A stretch of 35,169 nt of DNA from Apostichopus parvimensis (lineage: Eukaryota > Echinodermata > Holothuroidea > Aspidochirotida > Stichopodidae), in assembly GCA_000934455.1 (NCBI GenBank), contig KN889302.1, positions 1,528-36,696 on the forward strand, read 5' to 3'. The notes beneath the pieces are model-generated. The model was not told the DNA's origin and ran no database searches. It was given only the letters and a program-made list of their open reading frames with translations. Both the position numbers and the translations under genes were made by a program. The first letter of the stretch is position 1, and each line of letters starts with the position of its first letter. Below are positions 10,841-22,013 of this stretch, piece after piece.

Positions 10841-13300
10841 ATATTAGGTCCTAGAATGAATAGTCATACTTATGTAGATGTGTATATGATAATATTTAAT
10901 ACTTTGTAATCCGTTTTTAGTAACTTATTCACTTGAGTTGTTAACACAGTAAATCATTCTGCTGTTTATTCCGTGAATGTGCATTCCATGTATGCAAATC
11001 GGTTCAGTTTTTACTCTGCCAATATCCACTCGATGCATGCATATTATAAAAAATTTCAGCTCTTCCAGGCAGAATAAGGGACGTAGCACACATGAAGAGT
11101 ATAAATAATAATATATTAGTGAGGACGTATTCAAAAAAAGTGTATATGCTATAGTTTTATTTTATTGGGGGAAAGCGGACTAATAGTAGCTTTAAGCAAT
11201 GAAAGAAAAGAGTAATGCATTTTGGGTCACATTGGGTCCATAGTCATCCGTATCTATCTGTGTATCTCAAATCAGTTATTATCTTTTACTTAGTTTTATT
11301 GACTATTAAATTGACCTGTTAAATCGATGGATCCTTCTAGTCTGAATTCTCTCAATATGTACTCCGTACATGCATATTATAGACATTCCCGGTTTTCCGT
11401 GCAGAAGAAGAGGACGTAACACTCATGAAGATTATAAGATCATTTTCCTATTGTAAAGGAAAGGTGTATCGGCTAAAATTTGATTTTGTTGAGCGAAATA
11501 GGACTGATCGCCGGTTTTAGGAAAGAACAAAATGTGTGATATATGTTGGGTGACTTTAGGTCTTCGAATGAATAGTCATCCGTATCTAAATTGTGTATAA
11601 CATGTCAGTTCCTATGTTTTACTCAGTTTTATAGACTATTGAGTTGAGCTGTTAAAACGATGAATCTTTCTAGTCTTTATTCTGTCAATATGCAGTCCAT
11701 GCATGCATATTATAAATATTCACAGCTCTTCATGCAGAAGAAGGAACATAACACACATGCAGAGAATAACATAATAATATATTAGTGAGGACCTATAGTA
11801 AAGGAAAGGTGTATTTCCCAGCTCTTCTAGGCAGAAGATGGGACGTAACACACATGAAGAGTATAAAATAACCTTGTGTAAAGGAAAGGTGTATAGGCTA
11901 CAATTTGATTATTGTTGAGCGAAAGAGGACGTAACGCAGGTTTAATGTTGAAAAAATATAGTGACATGTTTTGGCTCAAGTGTGGTCCTCGAATGAATAA
12001 GATTCGTATCTAGGTGTGTCTAAGATGTCAAATTCTATTTTCCTCAGTTTTATGGACTATTGATTTGAGCTGTTAAAACGATGATCTTTCTAGTCTTCAT
12101 TCTGTCAATATGCACTCCATGCATACATTGTAAAAGTTACATGTCTGGTAAGACTAGATAATTACGATAGAAGGGACACTCATACAGGATTGACGTGTAT
12201 CTGAATCGTGTATATTGAAAATCGGATTTACAGAGTCTGTGTAGAGCCACATAGAAAGTGTTATAGAGTTTAATAAGAGTATGATTATGTTACATAAACA
12301 TTGCCCGTTTTTCCATTACGAAGAACGGGACGTAACACACATGCAAGTATGAACTAATGATATATTAGTGAGGACAGCTATGTCTGACAATGCACGACAT
12401 GATTCCATACTTTCATTCCTGTTGTGCATATCGATCTCCAATATAATGATGTACCGTACAATTAGTTCAGTGTCTGCTTCTCAAGTAATAATGTAACCTG
12501 GTGTTTTTTCTTTTTAAGAAGAAATCACTTTGGGTCCTTGAATGAATAGTCATTCGTATCTTTGTGTTAATAAGTTGTCAGTTACTAACCTTTACTGTTT
12601 TATTGTTCATTGTGTTCAGCTGTTAAACGATGAATCTTTACAGTTTTGACTCTGTCAATACACACTCGATGCATTCATGCATATTGCCCGCACTTCCTGT
12701 CAAAAGAAGGGGACGTTACACACATGAAGAGGACCTATTGTAAAGGAAAGGTGTAAAGGCTAAAATTTGATTCGATTCGGACGATGAAAGTAGCGTGTAG
12801 ACCATTGAGTCGAGCTGTTAAAACGATAAATCTTTCCATTCTTTATTCTATCATACTGACGCCATGCATGCATAATGTTATGATAATCGCCCGTCTTTTT
12901 ATTTTATAAATGAATGTAGCCACACAATCATCTCAATGTTTGTTAAATAAATATTTCAAAGAAGTGGGGAAAATAATTATTAGGCCACTTTGTTTCGTTC
13001 AATGAATAGTCATGCGTATGTAGATGTGTACAGGATATCAGTTCCTACTTTTGAATCCGTTTGATTGATCATTAATCACTTGATTTGTTAAAACGATAAA
13101 TCTTTCTAGTCTTTATTCTATGAATATGTACTCCATGTAAGTATACTTTTATAATTTTCTAAAATCGCCCGCCTTTTCATTTAGAAGGGGGAAATAACAC
13201 AGATGAAGACTTTAAAATAATATATTAGTGAGGACATATTGTAAACGAAAGGTGGATAGGCTAAAACTTTATTATTGTCGGTAGACAGAGGAAAGATGGT
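10841..13300. repeat. Array of diverged modular repeats (about 7-8 units)
   Basis: The same boxes recur in the same order. Box A (AATGAATAGTCATCCGTATC) is near 10854, 11235, 11566, 11990, 12541 and 13001. Box B (GTTAAAACGATGAATCTTTC followed by an ATGCATGCAT core) is near 11319, 11653, 12072, 12622, 12811 and 13089. Box C (GGGACGTAACACACATGAAG) is near 11078, 11411, 11742, 11840, 12327, 12711 and 13190. Box D (ATATTAGTGAGGAC) is near 11113, 11779, 12362 and 13221. Box E (GTAAAGGAAAGGTGTATAGG) is near 11454, 11800, 11880, 12736 and 13240. Spacing varies from 330 to 550 bp and some units lack boxes. No frame is conserved, so this is non-coding: a satellite-like array, a multimerised non-autonomous transposon, or a cluster of small transcription units. 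I do not recognise the family. Confidence 0.8.
12304..12329. repeat. Hairpin in a repeat unit
   Basis: CCCGTTTTTC and GAAGAACGGG can pair over ten positions (one G-U) around a six-base loop. It directly precedes box C. The matching place in other units keeps TTC/GAA arms with weaker pairing (for example near 11823-11838 and 13169-13190). Confidence 0.55.
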
Positions 13301-14859
13301 TTATATAGAAGGTGTAAGGCAAGAACAAATCGAGTGTTGTATATTTGTCAATGAAACTGAAGTGCAGAAGTTTCTATATCACTTTGGAATTAGCTTCAGA
13401 ATTTATGTAATCGATTGTACAGTTATTTGACTGTATGGTTCCAATAAGGCAACAAGTGCGTTATGAAAGTTGATAAGGGAACGTCCCGCAGAATATCTTG
13501 GTATCTACGCAGGGTGATAGAAAGTGAAGCAATGTCAACTTACTTGCGGTGCTTTTTTCTTACGAATATGAAGTATAGCAGTCTTTGGTGTCATCCAGTG
13601 CATATGCCCTTTTGAATATGTGCGACCGATACTTTCATTGATACAGTGCAAATTATTCCCAAAATGAATGGTGCCAAACAATAATGTGCTTAGATATTTC
13701 CAACACAAGAAAGAAAGTCATTTTTGGGGGGTCACTTTGGGTCCGCGAATAAAGAGACATATATATGTAGATGTGAATATGACTTCAATTATAATTTTTG
13801 CTCAATTTTATTGCTTCCTAAATAATAATAACAAACTATTTGTCATATTACCAATTAAGGCAGAAAAGCATGTTACAGGCGCCACAGTTTGCCGATGACT
13901 CTATTACTGATCCAGGGTTTTGAGAAAAAGACGGTTCATTCGGATGATCAAAGCTCTCACAGCATAGCTGTGAGGAAGCGTCTGTAATGATGGGAGGGGG
14001 GGAGCCACGGAAGGCCAGCACATGAAACTTTTCAAGTAAGAAAGCAAGTTTCATTTTTCGAGCTTCTCATGCATTACATTCATTATCTAAATAATGAAGT
14101 TTTCTGGTTTCTTTCAACTCACCCAAAATAGAACAGGTTCTCACAAGTTCAGCCGGCTTTTCCATGGATCCGTCCTCTCGCGCTTTCGCTTGGGCTAGGT
14201 GTGGGGTTACATGGGCCCGCTTCGTGCCCCTGAAAGCTGCATGGCTGATACTGTAGCCTCGTGAAGGCCACATATGGTCTCATTTCATCTATCGGCTTAA
14301 GTTTCAGTCTTACACAATGTTGATAAAAAGATCAATAATAGCCATCTTCGATACTACTGCTTTGGTTCTAAGTTTAACATATAACGAATATTTGGTTGCC
14401 AAGAATTTGGAGATTGTTAAATAAAAACGCAAACACATTAGAGTGAAGGGCGGGTAGATGCGCCATTGAGTTGTACCAGAGAAGATACATTGGTCAGATC
14501 TGGTATGCCCAGCCAAATTCGGCCAAACGTAGTACGGAAGTAGCCGTTAGAATAACTTGTGCACAAATCGGACTGCTGGTGTATGTTAAAAACGTTTTGG
14601 TCGTCTTCTCTCGTTCATCATCACTCAGCAAAATGAATGGGCGCAGTCTAGTATATTATTGATGCGACAACATTTCACAGAAAACATGTACACCAGGCGT
14701 GCGTAAGAGAGCGGGAACATCGTGCGACATTGTTTGAACACAGCCCAGCCAGCTAACCAAGTCTTTATACTTCATGTTTTTGTCGCCTTCAGTTCGTTGT
14801 AGATGGCCCATAGCCTAGACAGTCTTTGTAATGAAGAAAAGAAATGGGACTGAAGCGAG
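13301..14859. other. Non-coding stretch with one outlying repeat fragment
   Basis: A diverged copy of box A with its upstream GGGTCACTTTGGGTCC flank lies near 13728-13770. A GC-richer patch at about 14150-14240 has no recognised content. Short frames on both strands (for example 13668-13898 and 14067-14273) match no family and have no coding support. No RNA gene was seen. Confidence 0.45.
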
Positions 14860-14940
14860 ATGTCTTCCGTTGCGTATTATGTACTTTGGGCTTTGCTGCT
14901 AATGGTTACTCTTGTGCTTGCTTTAATCGTACTTAAGTAA
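14860..14940 (+). CDS. Candidate 26-residue single-pass membrane peptide
   Basis: ATG at 14860 opens MSSVAYYVLW, followed by an uninterrupted run of Leu, Val, Ala, Met and Ile to a single Lys and TAA at 14938-14940. Nearly the whole peptide is one membrane-spanning segment, the architecture of transmembrane micropeptides such as sarcolipin or sarcolamban; I see no sequence match to those. An overlapping frame opens earlier at ATG 14844 (MGLKRDVFRCVL) and encodes ~30 residues, which weakens the case. No homologue is recalled. It could be chance in 35 kb. Confidence 0.2.
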   Translation: MSSVAYYVLWALLLMVTLVLALIVLK

Positions 14941-15163
14941 TGGTGTGATTTGGATTCCATCCAGCGAGTAAGAAACTTTACGATAATCAACTGGGCCATA
15001 TGTAACAAGTCTTCCGACCAAATCAGTGGCCGAATTGGTGAAAATATTCATACTTGTATGACCAGGGATATTATGAACAGCCTTGAAGACGGTGAAATAA
15101 GCAGCTCAAATGAGGAGGTAACAGTGGTTATTCGCGAAACGTCTCTTTAACTTTGCAAACACG

Positions 15164-15179
15164 ATGGAAGTACAAAATG
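15164..15179 (+). other. Candidate short first coding exon with strong splice donor
   Basis: ATG at 15164 in a fair context (cacgATGG) gives MEVQN and then meets a near-consensus donor, ATG|GTAAGTAC, at 15179/15180. No matching acceptor exon was recognised downstream. This is a sequence-signal call only. Confidence 0.2.
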
Positions 15180-17580
15180 GTAAGTACGTGTGCGTTTTAA
15201 CTTAATATGTAACATTTAGCGTATGGCTGAAAATCGGCATCGGACTGAATATCAGGCAGTCTGTAATAATCGGCATCGGCAAAAATATATTTTCCTAGCG
15301 ATTATACAAACCCAGTACTTACTTTTCTGAAACTACCAATGTATTCCTAAAAATCACTAGTTTGCCTCTAACAGCATCAGGACAAAATAAAATAATTATA
15401 TGTTTGTTTAATACCCCTTTATTTCAGAAGTGCAGGGATTTAATTTAATCATTTAGCAGTGTGTACCTCTGTATGATCTTTTTGGCTATTCATGTGTTTC
15501 AACTTTGTACATAGGATGCAGTGCAACCACTTACAATGAGCACATGTTCTGCAATACATCAGCGTGTTGTGGAGGGAGCATAGTATCTGTATGTGACCAG
15601 CCCTAAGCCCTACATAGCAAAGTTGAGGCTACAGTATAATTTCAAAGTAACAAGATGAAGCCTACACCACGAGCAGGGTGATATAAAAGACACTATGCAG
15701 CTGAAGTTCCTTTACCACATTCTCGATAAAGGATTGCGAATCCCGCCCTTGTCGTTCACTGGTAGAACTGAGCTTACCCTAATCCACACAAGCAAGGCTG
15801 GAAAGCATATGTGCTAGTTAGTTCAGTGTGTACAAAGGATTCTGTCATTCCCCACCCGAGACTGAAAATTACCTGCAGTATATTATACAGTACACTTTAC
15901 AAACTGGAAGGGTGGAAACTTAATTCTTGGTTTACTTCATGACATATTCACAAACTGTCCTACAACCATTGTTTTTACAGATCAGTAAGACATAATAAAT
16001 AGAAGACCACATTTACTGTTTGTTTTAGCAATTTCTCAGTGCGAGAAAACAATAACATTAGACTTGTCGATTATGTGTGTTTTTACAGGCTGTAGGCTAA
16101 AGAACGTTCGTTGACCTAACTTTTGTGACAACGCCGAAAATGTTTACTTCTTATACATAGATCTTCTGACGTGCAACATGTTTGTAATGTAGTTATCATG
16201 AGCTAGTAAGGTGTGTACACCTAAAACGGTAGAAAATGCTAAATCACTAAAAGTTTCTTTGTGGAGAAATCAATGGACGGGATATATTTTGTTGTAGAGG
16301 GCTACTGTCGATATGAGCTCTTTTGACCTGTTTCATTACACTACAAACTGTTCTTGGCGTCTTGCCAAACTTTGCTCCACTTCAAACTTTGGAACGTTTT
16401 TCTAATGGTGACATGTAAATAGGTTATAATATTGAAACTAACAGGTGAGGGAAAGATCCCCTGCAGTACATACCAGGGATCGCCGTGAAGACAAACGAAA
16501 AATGCAACGATTCAGGCGAGTTGCGTAGGTTACTAGACTATGGTGTGCTTTTTTAATAGAACACTACTTTGGAACCATTCATAATTTGTTTGCTCAGAAA
16601 GACTTTTTGCCTTTCCTATGAATTAATTATACCCCAAAACTATGTAAAATTTTATTCTTGACATGAATGAAAGACGATTCAAACACACTTTCATGTGGGT
16701 AATTTCACTGAGGCAAAAGTCTACTAGTCCTTCGGACAACCCTGAGTACTAGTTTTGGTTGTCGGACCAGATTTTTACTCGTCTTGGACAATGAAACAAC
16801 TGTTAAATTTCAGATCTGGACTGCCACGCTTAGCAGTATCTGAAATTATATACGGAAGACACATAAATTTGCTACTTAATGTTAGCTTAGGACACCTTTA
16901 GGATGTAATGACTTTGTTAGTAAGATATGGCGTGAAGGTAACAATAGGAATTGGTGACAACATTTGTAGTCTCAGTATCTTGATAAAACACTAGAAAGTT
17001 AAATCTTGAATGAACCAAACGTTATATAGACCGTTTCCACAACAATACAGTTGGCAGCATAGGATTAAAGATTGGCCACCTACAAAAGACCTTTACTGTT
17101 ACTCACCCTAAGACTCATGCTTAATAGTTGCTTAATAGCATACAACTTGCTCAAGAAAAGGACAGTTTAGCTTTATCTAAACAATTGGCAATATATTGGC
17201 ATTCTTTAAGACATTAGCCTAACCTTCAAGACATTACTTACAAAGGTTATGAAGATACATTAGTATTGTTGCTGTAGTTTTAAACCTAGTGTGTGAACAT
17301 ATCAGTGAAACTGGGTGAGGTTTCTACAGGAGGCCTGCCTTTTCCTTCCCTTTGATAATTGATTAGAATCTATGTAGCTGGATGGATGGAACATTGTGCA
17401 CAATTTCAGGGAAATGTACCAGTGCTTGTCACGGATTCTTTTCAAGAGAGCATTCGACAACAACAACAATGAAATTAATAGCGGTTACATAGAACCAAAA
17501 AAAGTCATCATTTTCTATTTATATATTCTTTTAAACTTTCCCGTCTATACTTCATATGGCATCCTTTCTTTCTTATGGTC
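15180..17580. other. AT-rich stretch without recognised gene
   Basis: Frames are short on both strands and nothing resembles a known protein or RNA. A small motif, ATCGGCATCGG, recurs at 15233 and 15279, about 46 bp apart. The stretch could be intron if the donor at 15180 is real. Confidence 0.4.
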
Positions 17581-17741
17581 CTAGTTGTGTTCGTTGAGGG
17601 TTCTGTCAACGTTTATGGTTACTACAAATGAATGTTCTTTCTTTCTATACGAGCGTCGGCCTTTTCCTTTTCTTAGTTTCACGTTCTCTTTCTTTCCTCG
17701 TTGAAGCTTTAATTTAGCTTCTTCCCTGCCTCTTTTGCCAT
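17581..17741 (-). CDS. Candidate terminal exon encoding a Lys/Arg-rich tail
   Basis: On the minus strand a good acceptor (TTGGTACTTTTACAG) ends at 17742. The following 161 bases hold one open frame, entered after one base of a split codon, running to TAG at 17581-17583. It encodes about 52 residues that are strikingly basic (GKRGREEAK near the start, LRKGKGRRSYRKKEH in the middle) and end TLNEHN. The other two frames stop within about ten codons. A strong donor lies 134 bp upstream at 17875/17876, and its phase allows joining. Such basic tails occur in nucleolar, ribosomal and heparin-binding proteins; I cannot name the family. Confidence 0.3.
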
Positions 17742-17875
17742 CTGTAAAAGTACCAAAAACACCGAATTTAATTCGTAAAGTAATGAGTCAATGTGATCTC
17801 AATGAAGGTGGAAATTGGTTTCTTTTGAACTAAAATTCTGACTAACATTTTTATAATTAAACAAGAGCAACTTAC

Positions 17876-17932
17876 GGTTTTGCTTTCGGTTCAAGACCGA
17901 GATTGAAAAGAGAGAGCACGTGGCTTGACTGT
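17876..17932 (-). CDS. Candidate upstream exon of the basic-tail gene
   Basis: The minus strand ends in AAAACC|GTAAGTTG, a near-consensus donor at 17876/17875. In the phase needed by the downstream exon the frame is open for 19 codons (NSQATCSLFSISVLNRKQN) back to a TAG. No ATG occurs in it, so a further upstream exon would be required; an AG acceptor candidate is at 17929-17930. Weak by itself. Confidence 0.18.
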
Positions 17933-18994
17933 TCTATGTATACCCCATGCCGACGGAATTCCGATACTCGTTAACAAAAAAATTATTACGTAATGCTTAA
18001 GGATGCACAAAACCATGGCTAGATAATTAGCACCCAATTAACTAAACACGTAAAGCAATCAAGAAAATACTTGAAGGGGTTATCCCGGAACGGGTTGTGA
18101 AAGTGCTAGTTGTGCATATTTGAATTTAGTATCTGAATATAGGAGTGACTTGAACCTGGGGGATGGGTCGAAGAGGAGGGGCTACCCTACGCGTTGAAAT
18201 TTCTTTTTCAAATTAAGCCGATAGATGCAATATGATACAATATTAGTACTTTTTTCCCAGTGTAGTTGTTGTGTATTTGAGTAGTGCTTAAGGGGAATGT
18301 GAACTGAATCTCAAAAGAGCAGCAGTTACCAGTGAAAACAACACTGCCAGTTTGACAGTGAGCTGTTAGTAGAAGGTTAGGTATCTCTGATAAAATGTAT
18401 TATTGATAGTGGAGAAATTCAATAAATATGTGCATGTGAATGCACTTGCTACTCTACCTCCAGTTGTAGGAAAAAGAAAGTGGTTTTGCTAATAGAACTT
18501 TTATGAGTTATGTTAATTGGACTTGGGGTGGGGGCGCCCTCTAACCAATGAGATAACCAAATGAAGCAAACTCTCCAATTCTCTGTTTTGATTCTTTATT
18601 TCTCTTCAGATCCTGCGAGTGCATGAGCGGTAAAACTGAAACATAAACAAAAGACTAATAACTAATGTGTACATGAAAACATTGCAAGTAAACAGTCGAT
18701 GTCTAGTGAAAGATCTAAGCCTCGAGATGCTAAAGGTAACAAGGAAAACCTGAATACATACTGACAACAAGCATACACCCCATCACATTGCATACCATCC
18801 AACACATGAGAATACATCCAGCTATCTCATACAAACAATCATTGACATCTCATAAATCCAAGGCTTATGCAGATACTACAACACATCCAATCAGAATGTT
18901 CTAACTATCACAATGAACGTATATAAAAACTTGTTTACTGTAAATTGATGTATAACTTGTAACACTGCATGCAGCAAAATCCTTGTGTCTTTCC

Positions 18995-19030
18995 TATTGT
19001 TATTGTTATTATTGTTATTGTTATATATAA
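18995..19030. repeat. TATTGT microsatellite
   Basis: An imperfect run of TATTGT/TATT units passes into TATATATA. Confidence 0.8.
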
Positions 19031-20350
19031 TCAGTTGGCAGCCGGCACGTCACACATCAGTACATGAATATAAATATCAATATTTCAACAAAATAAACAA
19101 TGTATCATCTTAACTGGGTGCATTGCTTTACAATTAAGTATCTGCGATTCAAAATATGGTAGCTATTGCTGGGCACAAGCTATAATGGGAGAAATGCGAT
19201 CATCAAATAGCACCTTGAAATGTAATCAGCACCTCGAAAACAGTCATTTCACCATTGAAAAAAACAGCATATCAAGTCTTCATGAGAAGATATCACAGTA
19301 CTGCTAAACACTTACACAATGTTATCCCCTAGCTCAAATGTCCCTGAATCACAAGTTACTCAGCTTGAAACATCTGACCATCTCTCAGCGCTCGTTTTAT
19401 GCCCTTAAATAGGAATCAACAACAAACAATCCTCAAGAGGCAGAACAATAAACAATAGCAGTACAAAACACCTGTCTCCAACACTAACACCCCACAGCGA
19501 CTTGAATACATCCAAACCACATGTAGAATGATGAGAAGGTCAGAGCTCATGAATATTCATAAGTCAAGAAGAAAAATGGCGATTGGAGGTGCTTTAGCGA
19601 GTGCTCTGTATGTACAAAAACTAAGTACCAAAGGTTGACAATCAAGGTGATATATAAATAGTGATATACTCTGAAATAGGTGACACATATGTACGCCATG
19701 TACCTCAAAAATGTTTGTAAGAACTATACATCTCAATGAATGTAATTCCTAAACTGAAAATGTAGCCTAATATATGAAATTCTACTCTCAAAGTTCAACC
19801 GTGAAACTCGCAAATCAGTTTATCGCAGTAACACTAGCATACATCATGCACGAACAATAGCACTGTCTGGCAGAACAACACTGGCCACAAGAGTAAACTT
19901 AAGTCAACGATAATTCAAATACCATTGCATTAACAGGAAAACGATCATAGAAATAGGTTCACAACTCACCAGAAAACATTAAACTAATGCTCCAATCAAT
20001 GAAATTGCGTTATGTAAGCTAAACCTTCCATTCTAGACCGACGGTTACAAACAGGTTGTCTTTAACTCTTACAACTAACGAAGCTCAGACCTCGCCGAAA
20101 ATAGAGGGCGTCGAAGCAAACGAAAAAAGTCAACATCGCGAACAGCTAAACATTTAAATTGAGGCTATTTGCCCTTTAAACTAGGGTGGGCTATTTGGGG
20201 GAAGGCTGATTTAGCTTCAACTAAAATTGTGATTACATTCTATAATGTGCTAAATTCCAGGCTGTTTGTCAAAGGTATGATGGTCTTGAACTCTTTGTAT
20301 GTTTGCCTTATGATACTTACTGTCAGTGCTGTAGTAGAGTACAGTAGGTT

Positions 20351-20455
20351 CCAGCTAGTCCAAGTCTGAGTCCAGCTAGGCTGATTTGAGACAAGTCTGA
20401 GTCCGAGACAAGTCTGAGTCCAAGACAACTAGAATCAAAGACAAGACAAAGTCCA
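20351..20455. repeat. Minisatellite of AGTCTGAGTCC-type units
   Basis: GAGACAAGTCTGAGTCC is repeated at 20388-20404 and 20405-20421. Degenerate units lie on both sides (CCAAGTCTGAGTCCAGC to the left, CAAAGACAAGACAAAGTCC to the right). Minus-strand short frames over it are by-products of the repeat. Confidence 0.75.
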
Positions 20456-20851
20456 CACAAAATGGACTCCCGACATGAGTCTGAGTTCATACTGAATGCT
20501 AAGTGCATATATGTTACACTACAGGCTGGTGTAAATATGGGATATCTCTTGAAACACCAAAGGACAATATTGTCAGTTAACATATAACTGAATGCTCACT
20601 CTCTGACAAGTGATTGCTTCATGTACCAAGTCACCGGATAATTCTTAATAACATGCATGTGTAAGAGATACAAACGATCGAAGTTTCAATTATTCTCAGC
20701 AGAAACAAGTTTTTCTCTTGTTTCTAGAAAACCTTCATGCTTCATATTCAAAGAACAAGGTTTTAATGAAATTTACTTTCATTTAGAACTGTTTCAAATT
20801 TGAGGCATTCAGTCATTTTTGCCTATTTCATATTCTATTGAAGATACTCGA

Positions 20852-22013
20852 TATGGAACACACTGAAGGCAGCAGAGTCCAAATGAGCTGAAGGAGCAGT
20901 ATCCCACAGCATCCTAGAAGATCATGAAGCTGGATCAATGGATGTGTACATAAACGCGATTACCAAAGAAATATATGAAAGTGAAAACTTGAAGTGTACT
21001 TTCAGTTGCACTGCAACCAAGCTAGATATCCCTGAAGGAGATGGCAGTGATGGAGACCACTGGAGCTTCAATAAGATATCAAGTCCTAAAATCCAGAAGA
21101 TTGCAGGAGGATTGAAGTATCCTACCAGATGCAGCGAAGCAACAAATTTGAACAAAACAACTTATGAGGTTAGGCCCACAAATAAGGAAATTTGTCCCAA
21201 TAGTCAGTGTGGAATTAACATAAGTAAATCCACTATGGGAGATGATGGTTCTTCAACTCACCAAACTACAGCAACAAAGGTGCGTGAAACAACTCCCACT
21301 CGACAAGTAAATGAAGTACCTGTTCATCATGGTCTTAGTGTGGTGGGAAAAGGCATAAATGCAAATGAAGATGACTACAAGGTGTTTCCGAACACTATAG
21401 TCTTAATCAGGAAGGTAGATTCAGCAACCAAAGTGATGGAAATAGGCTGAATATTTCTACTAATGATTGTGAAATGGTAGTTACATGTATAACTGATAAG
21501 CCAACATATCAGAGCCAAGTACAAAGAAATCTACATGAGATGAATAGTGATAAGTTTGCTGGACAAAATGATAGTGCTTCAGATAAGAAGAGCAATGACA
21601 AAGAACATGATTTCAACATATGTCATAATGAAAGAGGGGTTAATATTTCATCCAGCAGCACAGACACTATTGACACAACAAACATTGGATATCCAGTTCT
21701 TCACAGTACTGAAAGGAATGAGAAGAGGGTTTCCGATACCCTACTTGGGGTTGATAGCAGTGGATTACCTGAAGTTGAATCAGACAACAGCTTCGTCAAA
21801 ACCGGGACCCCTACATATGTCACAAGGAAAGAGGAATACAATTTTCATCAGGCCAGACTGACACAATAAAGATCGTAAAATCAGCTCATCTTAGTAATGC
21901 AAGGAATGAGAATAGAATTCCCAATACTCTACATGGAATGGATAACGGTGGCCTGCCCAGTGATAAAGCTTATTATGACAGCAGCAGTGATGAAAAGTGG
22001 GACTCCATAACCC
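20852..22013 (+). pseudogene. Broken Ser/Asn/Asp-rich coding region with internal repeats, unknown family
   Basis: A plus-strand coding-like region starts at ATG 20852 (MEHTEGSRVQ). It shifts frame before 20890 and is open from 20887 through ATG 20938 to 21450. It then shifts near 21375-21450 to the frame ending at 21869, and shifts again near 21815 to a frame that reaches the BEL LTR at 22014. The protein is hydrophilic and rich in Ser, Thr, Asn, Asp and Glu. A ~196-bp unit is repeated: NICHNERGVNISSSSTDTID (from 21615) against ICHKERGIQFSSGQTDTIK (from 21815), then RNEKRVSDTLLGVDSSGLP against RNENRIPNTLHGMDNGGLP. An older unit may start near 21190. Protein similarity of the repeats despite frame breaks argues for a decayed coding sequence. 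I do not recognise the family. Confidence 0.5.
21617..22008 (+). repeat. Two ~196-bp tandem units inside the broken coding region
   Basis: Unit 1 begins at ACATATGTC 21617 and unit 2 at ACATATGTC 21813. Their translations align over most of the length, with about half the residues matching by eye. A further fragment aligning to the middle of the unit lies at 28768-28815, beyond the BEL insertion. Confidence 0.6.

Larger units (their letters stand above)
17933..20850. other. Non-coding stretch; possible minus-strand first exon near 20000
   Basis: No protein family was recognised. On the minus strand at about 20110-19970 there is a short leader-like segment with ATGs and a donor TTTTCTG|GTGAGT at 19970/19969, which could be the first exon of a minus-strand gene. 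Only signals support it. The rest is AT-rich, with a microsatellite at 18995-19030 and a minisatellite at 20351-20455. Confidence 0.35.

Noticed and set aside
10841..13300. Reading the array as a CRISPR array or tRNA/snRNA cluster
   Set aside because: Repeats are diverged and irregularly spaced, with no equal spacers. No tRNA-like B box or Sm-site pattern was found consistently.
13668..14662. Short frames of 60-76 codons on both strands
   Set aside because: Composition is unremarkable, no motifs were found, and the lengths are expected by chance in this DNA.
14286..18227. 15-bp inverted match CATCTATCGGCTTAA at 14286 and 18213
   Set aside because: Flanking similarity is weak, and a 15-bp match in either orientation is near chance level for a 35-kb window.
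18535..20110. Inverted CGCCCTCTA (18535-18543) and TAGAGGGCG (20102-20110) as possible terminal inverted repeats of a 1.6-kb element
   Set aside because: The match is only nine bases and does not extend on either side; no target duplication was seen. This is expected by chance.
20323..20583. 86-codon minus-strand frame over the minisatellite
   Set aside because: Its Leu/Gly/Ser repeats are a direct by-product of the tandem DNA repeat.
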